Shown piece by piece: positions 5,896 through 9,348 of a DNA stretch of 9,348 nucleotides. The stretch's first letter is position 1. The number at the start of each line of letters is the position of its first letter. The stretch is from Gammaproteobacteria bacterium (GTDB taxonomy: Bacteria; Pseudomonadota; Gammaproteobacteria; Methylococcales; Methylomonadaceae): assembly GCA_024511045.1 (NCBI GenBank), contig JANEMG010000068.1:1-9348 (forward strand), in the 5' to 3' direction. The position numbers and the translations under genes were made by a program. The notes under the pieces are model-generated. The model saw only the letters and a list, made by a program, of their open reading frames with translations, was not told the DNA's origin and did no database searches.

Positions 5896-6139
5896 CGGCA
5901 ACCGCCGGCCACACGGCCAACACATCCTGATCCTGAAAAATCGCCTCCTCGCGCCGTTGCGACTCGATATACTCACCGTTGATCAATACCAGGTGTATGG
6001 CGTCGGCCGGCACTCCCAGCCGTTGCAGAACCTGCAACGGCGTGGCATTTTCCCCGATCTCCAGCAGGATACCCTCGCTGCCCGCCTGTTCCGGCAGATA
6101 TTGCCGGAAAGTGGCAAACAGTTTTACCCGGATCTGCAC
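5888..6139 (-). CDS. MoaD/ThiS-like sulfur-carrier protein
   Basis: This encodes an 83-residue beta-grasp protein of the MoaD/ThiS family. It starts VQIRVKLFATFRQYLP, contains the LINGEYIES and LQDRDVL-type segment (here FQDQDVLAVWP) and ends in Gly82-Gly83. In MoaD this C-terminal glycine becomes a thiocarboxylate that donates sulfur to the pterin dithiolene. All tungsten- and molybdenum-pterin enzymes need that dithiolene, so an AOR-dedicated MoaD fits this operon. The GTG start at 6139 matches the usual family N-terminus and overlaps the 3' end of the FAD-subunit gene by 16 nt. A GTG at 6163 would add eight residues. The stop overlaps the start of the next gene. It may serve general molybdopterin synthesis or an AOR-specific step; sequence alone does not decide. 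Confidence 0.88.
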   Translation of the reverse strand: MQIRVKLFATFRQYLPEQAGSEGILLEIGENATPLQVLQRLGVPADAIHLVLINGEYIESQRREEAIFQDQDVLAVWPAVAGG

Positions 6140-7398
6140 AGCGCATCCAGCGGCTGGGTACACTCCAGATAGGCTTCCATGATCCTGGTCGGGTCCTCGA
6201 GCAGTCGCGGCTTCCAGGCCCCCAAAGCGATCCGGCTCTGGATCAGGCCACGCAGCACCCCCACATGTTCGGTCAGGCCGATCGCGGTGGCGCCGACCAG
6301 ATATTCGCCGTCGAACTGCAGATTGATATAGCGGTAGCGCCCGGGGTCATGGCGTTCGACGAAATCACCGCCATCAGCACCCATCCACGCCCCGAAGGAA
6401 CAGGCGATCAGTCCCATGGTATCCAGCACATTCATGTTCACGCTGCCCCGATGGATGGCCTGGTTGCCGCCAGCCATGTTGCGCGCGGCCAGCAGACCAT
6501 GATCGACCGCGGTGGGCTGAATCGCCTGTACGGTATACTCTCCGGTGGAAAAATCCAGGCCTTGGGCGACATCCCCCGCGGCATAGATATTTTCATCACT
6601 GGTCTGCAGAAAACGGTTCACCAGAATTCCCTGATCGACAGCGATGCCGCTCCGGGCAAGAAAGTCGATATTGGCCTTTACGCCGGCGGCGACCACCACG
6701 AGGTCGGCAGCGATGCTGCGGCCATCGTCCAGCTGCACGGCCATACTGGCTGCATTGTCGGTGTTTTCCCGGAATGCCTCGATCCTGCTGCCAAGATGTA
6801 TGGCCACGCCCTTGTCCAGACACCATTGTTTGATCAGACCAGCCGCCTGGTCATTCATCATCCGCGGCACCATGCGCTCTTCCATTTCCACGACACTCAG
6901 ATCGGCACCGCTTTTGTGCAGCGCCTCCAGAATGATGCAGCCGATGAACCCGGCCCCCATCAATACCACTTTGGCACCCGGCCCCAATGCAGCAGCAAGA
7001 TTGCGCCCATCCCGCAGCGTCCAGCAATGCTGGATGCCGGGCATGTCGATGCCGGGGACAGGCGGCTTGACCGGCCTGGAACCGGTGGCAATCAACAGTT
7101 TGTCATAGGCAATCTGGCGACCGCCATCCAGCAACACGACTTTCCGCTCCGGCAGCACCGCAACCACCCTGTCCTGCAGCAAATCGATCGCCAGGGAATG
7201 GTAATGTTCGGCTTTTTTCCGCAGCCAGGTTCCCGCCGCATCGATCTGCCCGGTCAGATAATAGGGCAGCGCCATCCTTGAATAGGGCGGCTCCGGTTCT
7301 TCGCCGATCACGGTAATCACGGCGCTGCGGTCCTGCTTGCGCAGGGTTTCGGCGGCGGTGATGCCGGCAGGTCCTGCCCCCACAATGACATATTGCAT
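6124..7398 (-). CDS. aorC: FAD/NAD(H)-dependent oxidoreductase subunit of AOR (AorC-like)
   Basis: This encodes a 424-residue pyridine-nucleotide-disulfide-oxidoreductase-fold flavoprotein. FAD-binding GAGPAG is at 7-12, ATGSRP at 104-109, and the NAD(H)-binding Rossmann motif GAGFIG at 148-153. The second Rossmann strand ends in Glu171 (VVEMEER), which favours NAD(H) over NADP(H). The second FAD contact is AAGDV at 273-277. There is no redox-active CXXXXC pair, so it is not a disulfide reductase; NADH oxidase and nitrite-reductase-like relatives share this layout. Directly downstream of the AOR gene (9-nt gap, G-rich leader) it is the expected AorC subunit, which couples the tungsten/Fe-S subunits to NAD+/NADH. 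The last codons overlap the MoaD-like gene. An independent ferredoxin or rubredoxin reductase role is less likely given the context. Confidence 0.85.
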   Translation of the reverse strand: MQYVIVGAGPAGITAAETLRKQDRSAVITVIGEEPEPPYSRMALPYYLTGQIDAAGTWLRKKAEHYHSLAIDLLQDRVVAVLPERKVVLLDGGRQIAYDKLLIATGSRPVKPPVPGIDMPGIQHCWTLRDGRNLAAALGPGAKVVLMGAGFIGCIILEALHKSGADLSVVEMEERMVPRMMNDQAAGLIKQWCLDKGVAIHLGSRIEAFRENTDNAASMAVQLDDGRSIAADLVVVAAGVKANIDFLARSGIAVDQGILVNRFLQTSDENIYAAGDVAQGLDFSTGEYTVQAIQPTAVDHGLLAARNMAGGNQAIHRGSVNMNVLDTMGLIACSFGAWMGADGGDFVERHDPGRYRYINLQFDGEYLVGATAIGLTEHVGVLRGLIQSRIALGAWKPRLLEDPTRIMEAYLECTQPLDALCRSG

Positions 7399-7407
7399 GG
7401 CGCCCCC

Positions 7408-9258
7408 CTATATTGCCAGCCGGGCCAACGTCGCCTGCGTCGGCAGTCCATCCGTCGTCCAGCCACGCAGCCGGTAATATTCCGGCAGCATCGCCCCCAG
7501 ATCGTTGACCCGCCCCTTGGCCGGCCCGGTTTTCGCCGCATCCTTCAACAACCGCTCCGGCAGGGTATCGTCCTTGCCGGTCAATCCGGCATCGAGATTG
7601 AACTTCCGTTCCAGGTTCCAGATGCGTTCTCCGGTTTCCAGCAGCTTGTCCACGGGCCAGTCGCCGCCGCAGGCTGCCCTGATTTGCGGGGCGATATCCT
7701 CCAGCGTCCAGGAAAACGTGGCAAAGGCGCACAGGCCGGAGGAATCCACGACCGCGGCCGCATCCTGAAAGGCCACGACCAGCTGCGCCTTGCCTTCGGT
7801 CGCCAGGGGATCGGTCTTTTCCGGAATCCCGAGAATTTCCGAAGACACTGTATAGGCCCGCAGATGGCAGGCACCGCGATTGGATGTCGCATAGCCCAGG
7901 CCCATGCCCTGGATACCGCGCGGATCGTAGGCTGGAAATTCCTGGCCCTTGACCGTCATGGACAGTTCCGGATGCCGGTATTTTTCGCAAAAGCGCCTCG
8001 AGCCCAGACCGATATCCCGGCCGAAACCCTCGCCGACTACCGTCAGCTCGGCCACTCTGGCCATGGCCTGCGCCGAACCAAAGCGCAGCTCGATGCCGCC
8101 GGTATCTTTTGTCGTGATGATGCCCTGTTCGTACATTTCCATCGCCGCGGCAATCGTCGAACCCAGCGTGATGGGATCCATGCCGTCTTCGTTGCAGAGA
8201 AAATTCACGTAGGTGAGCGTATCCAGATCATCGACCCCGGTATCGGAACCCAGCGCCCAGGCCGCCTCGTATTCCAGACCACCGGAAGCGCCGCTGTATT
8301 GCGGCTTGTTGGTAATGGTAAAGTGTCCCTTGCCGATCGTGGAAATACGCCCGCAGGCAATGGTGCAGCCAAAACAGGCGGCATTGGTGACCAGGTTCGG
8401 CCGCCCGTCCGATGCCCTCGGTTCGTGCATCGCCTCGCCGGAGATTTTATCGGCTCCCTCGAACTGCACTTCACGCATATTGCGGGTCGGCATGGCGCCG
8501 ACCTCGTTGATGACATTCATCAGCACCTGGGTGCCGTAGGTCGGTAGCCCCTGGGAGGTCACCGCGCCTTCGGCCAGCACTTTCTTGCCGGCAGTGACCG
8601 CTTCCATGAAAGCCTCGGGATCGTCGATATTGCCCACGCCTCTGGTACCGCGCACGGCCACCGCCTTGAGATTTTTCGACGCTATCACGGTACCGACGCC
8701 GGAGCGTCCGGCGGCGCGATGCAGATCGTTGATCACGCCGGCGAACAGGCAGCCCTGCTCCGCGGAGCGGCCGATCGTGGCGATGCGCAGCACCGGGTCC
8801 TGGTGGCGGTCATGCAGCCAGGCATCGGCGTCCCAGACCGATCTGCCCCACAACGCATCGGCTGGCAGCAGTTCCGCCCGCTCGTTTTCCAGATACAGAT
8901 AGACCGGCGAAGTGGCCCGGCCCTCGAAAATGATCATGTCCCAGCCGGCGTTCTTGATTTCCGCGCCGATGAAACCGCCGGAATTGGAACAGGCCACGGT
9001 ACCCGTCAGAGGGCTCTTGGTGATCACCGAATAGCGCCCGGCGGTCGATGCCGCGGTGCCGGTCAATGGTCCGGTGGCCATGATCAGGATATTTTCCGGC
9101 GCCAGGGCATCCACGCGGGGGTCGATTTCCTCGGCCAGGTACTTGGTCGCCAGTCCTCTCTGGCCCAGGTATTTCTCAGCCCAGGTCATGTTCAGCGGTT
9201 CCTTGCTGCAGCTTCTGTCGGTCAGGTTGACCCGCAGTACATTTCTTGTCCAGGCCAT
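7408..9258 (-). CDS. aorB: Aldehyde:ferredoxin oxidoreductase family catalytic subunit (AorB-like, W-pterin)
   Basis: This encodes a 616-residue, full-length AOR-family enzyme that would oxidise aldehydes to carboxylic acids, and may reduce acids when driven by low-potential electrons, at a tungsten-bis-pterin centre. The [4Fe-4S] ligands are Cys295, Cys298 and Cys302 (ACFGCTIACG) plus Cys510. Pterin-contact motifs are NEDGMD at 356-361 and DSSGLC at 505-510. Other family hallmarks are GRYSVITKSPLTG (74-86), RAAGRSGVGTV with SKNLKAV (181-200), GGLEYEAAWALGS with Glu329/Glu331 (326-338) and GYATSNRGACHLR (455-467). The C-terminus YYRLRGWTTDGLPT is also typical. The start is fixed by AGGAGGA about 5 nt upstream. 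The gene follows the partial Fe-S subunit by one base and precedes the FAD subunit by nine, matching AorABC-type complexes known from anaerobic aldehyde-oxidising Proteobacteria. Substrate range is not readable from sequence. Confidence 0.94.
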   Translation of the reverse strand: MAWTRNVLRVNLTDRSCSKEPLNMTWAEKYLGQRGLATKYLAEEIDPRVDALAPENILIMATGPLTGTAASTAGRYSVITKSPLTGTVACSNSGGFIGAEIKNAGWDMIIFEGRATSPVYLYLENERAELLPADALWGRSVWDADAWLHDRHQDPVLRIATIGRSAEQGCLFAGVINDLHRAAGRSGVGTVIASKNLKAVAVRGTRGVGNIDDPEAFMEAVTAGKKVLAEGAVTSQGLPTYGTQVLMNVINEVGAMPTRNMREVQFEGADKISGEAMHEPRASDGRPNLVTNAACFGCTIACGRISTIGKGHFTITNKPQYSGASGGLEYEAAWALGSDTGVDDLDTLTYVNFLCNEDGMDPITLGSTIAAAMEMYEQGIITTKDTGGIELRFGSAQAMARVAELTVVGEGFGRDIGLGSRRFCEKYRHPELSMTVKGQEFPAYDPRGIQGMGLGYATSNRGACHLRAYTVSSEILGIPEKTDPLATEGKAQLVVAFQDAAAVVDSSGLCAFATFSWTLEDIAPQIRAACGGDWPVDKLLETGERIWNLERKFNLDAGLTGKDDTLPERLLKDAAKTGPAKGRVNDLGAMLPEYYRLRGWTTDGLPTQATLARLAI

Positions 9259-9259
9259 G

Positions 9260-9348
9260 TCATTCCTCCTGCAGATTTGCTATGGACCGGGCGGCATGGG
9301 TCTGCATCCTGGACAATCCGGTGTGCTCCGCATCCACGTAGGTGATGG
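9260..9348 (-). CDS. aorA: C-terminal end of a probable AOR Fe-S (ferredoxin-like) subunit, partial
   Basis: Only the last 28 residues are in the window, beginning ITYVDAEHTGLSRMQTHA and ending LQEE before a TGA one base upstream of the aorB ATG. The opening ITYVD resembles what usually follows the last cysteine block of 4Fe-4S ferredoxin-type proteins (CPTGAITY...). Position also fits, since AorA, a small multi-cluster electron-transfer subunit, precedes AorB in AorABC operons. No cysteine of the clusters lies inside the window, so identity rests on context and a weak resemblance. The aorB ribosome binding site (AGGAGGA, forward 9264-9270) lies within its final codons. Confidence 0.6.
   Translation of the reverse strand, partial: ITYVDAEHTGLSRMQTHAARSIANLQEE
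9264..9270 (-). promoter_or_regulatory. Ribosome binding site of the AOR catalytic subunit
   Basis: AGGAGGA on the minus strand lies 5 nt before the ATG at 9258, inside the last codons of the upstream gene. It fixes the AOR start and implies coupled translation. Confidence 0.88.

Noticed and set aside
6265..7281. 338-codon plus-strand open frame opposite the FAD subunit
   Set aside because: Shadow of the flavoprotein gene; no domain recognised.
7393..8547. 384-codon plus-strand open frame opposite the AOR gene
   Set aside because: Antisense shadow of a strongly recognisable AOR gene; composition rich in Arg, Gln and His with no motif.

Overview
The window looks like a piece of a gammaproteobacterial chromosome, moderately GC-rich and more AT-rich over roughly the first 550 bases. 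The evidence is a DUF1820 protein (a family found mostly in Gammaproteobacteria), a diheme cytochrome c4, an outer-membrane-type lipoprotein and overall gene style. I cannot name the genus. No tRNA, rRNA, CRISPR array, insertion sequence or phage gene was seen.

Left part (1-2650) holds small housekeeping-type genes. A DUF1820 gene on the minus strand (114-434) diverges from ytoQ on the plus strand (559-1002). A minus-strand NUDIX hydrolase (1037-1555) converges on ytoQ and carries an in-frame 9-bp tandem repeat, five units encoding Ser-Asp-Ala. It diverges from a plus-strand secreted diheme cytochrome c4 (1656-2225), and the short gap between them contains a palindrome with a TATAGT box in each arm. 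After a 12-bp perfect hairpin comes a small, very hydrophilic exported protein (2324-2572), closed by a good intrinsic terminator (2626-2647).

Middle part (2760-5539) has two plus-strand genes. One encodes a 751-residue membrane protein with a C-terminal spermidine-synthase-like domain. The other encodes a small lipoprotein of unknown function. A perfect 11-bp-stem palindrome (5553-5577) separates these from the convergent operon to the right.

Right part (5605-9348) is one compact minus-strand operon for an aldehyde:ferredoxin-oxidoreductase (AOR) family enzyme of the multi-subunit AorABC type. In transcription order it has the C-terminal end of a probable Fe-S subunit (cut by the window edge), the tungstopterin catalytic subunit (616 aa), an FAD/NAD(H) oxidoreductase (424 aa), a MoaD/ThiS-like protein ending in Gly-Gly, and an unrecognised 96-aa protein ending in Gly-Gly-Gly. 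Gaps are 1 and 9 nt and the last two junctions overlap, so the genes are probably translated in a coupled way. The expected role is reversible interconversion of aldehydes and carboxylic acids, with electrons passed through the Fe-S subunit to FAD and NAD(H). The MoaD-like protein, and perhaps the 96-aa protein, would serve pterin-cofactor supply or enzyme maturation. The 96-aa protein is the best candidate here for something undescribed.
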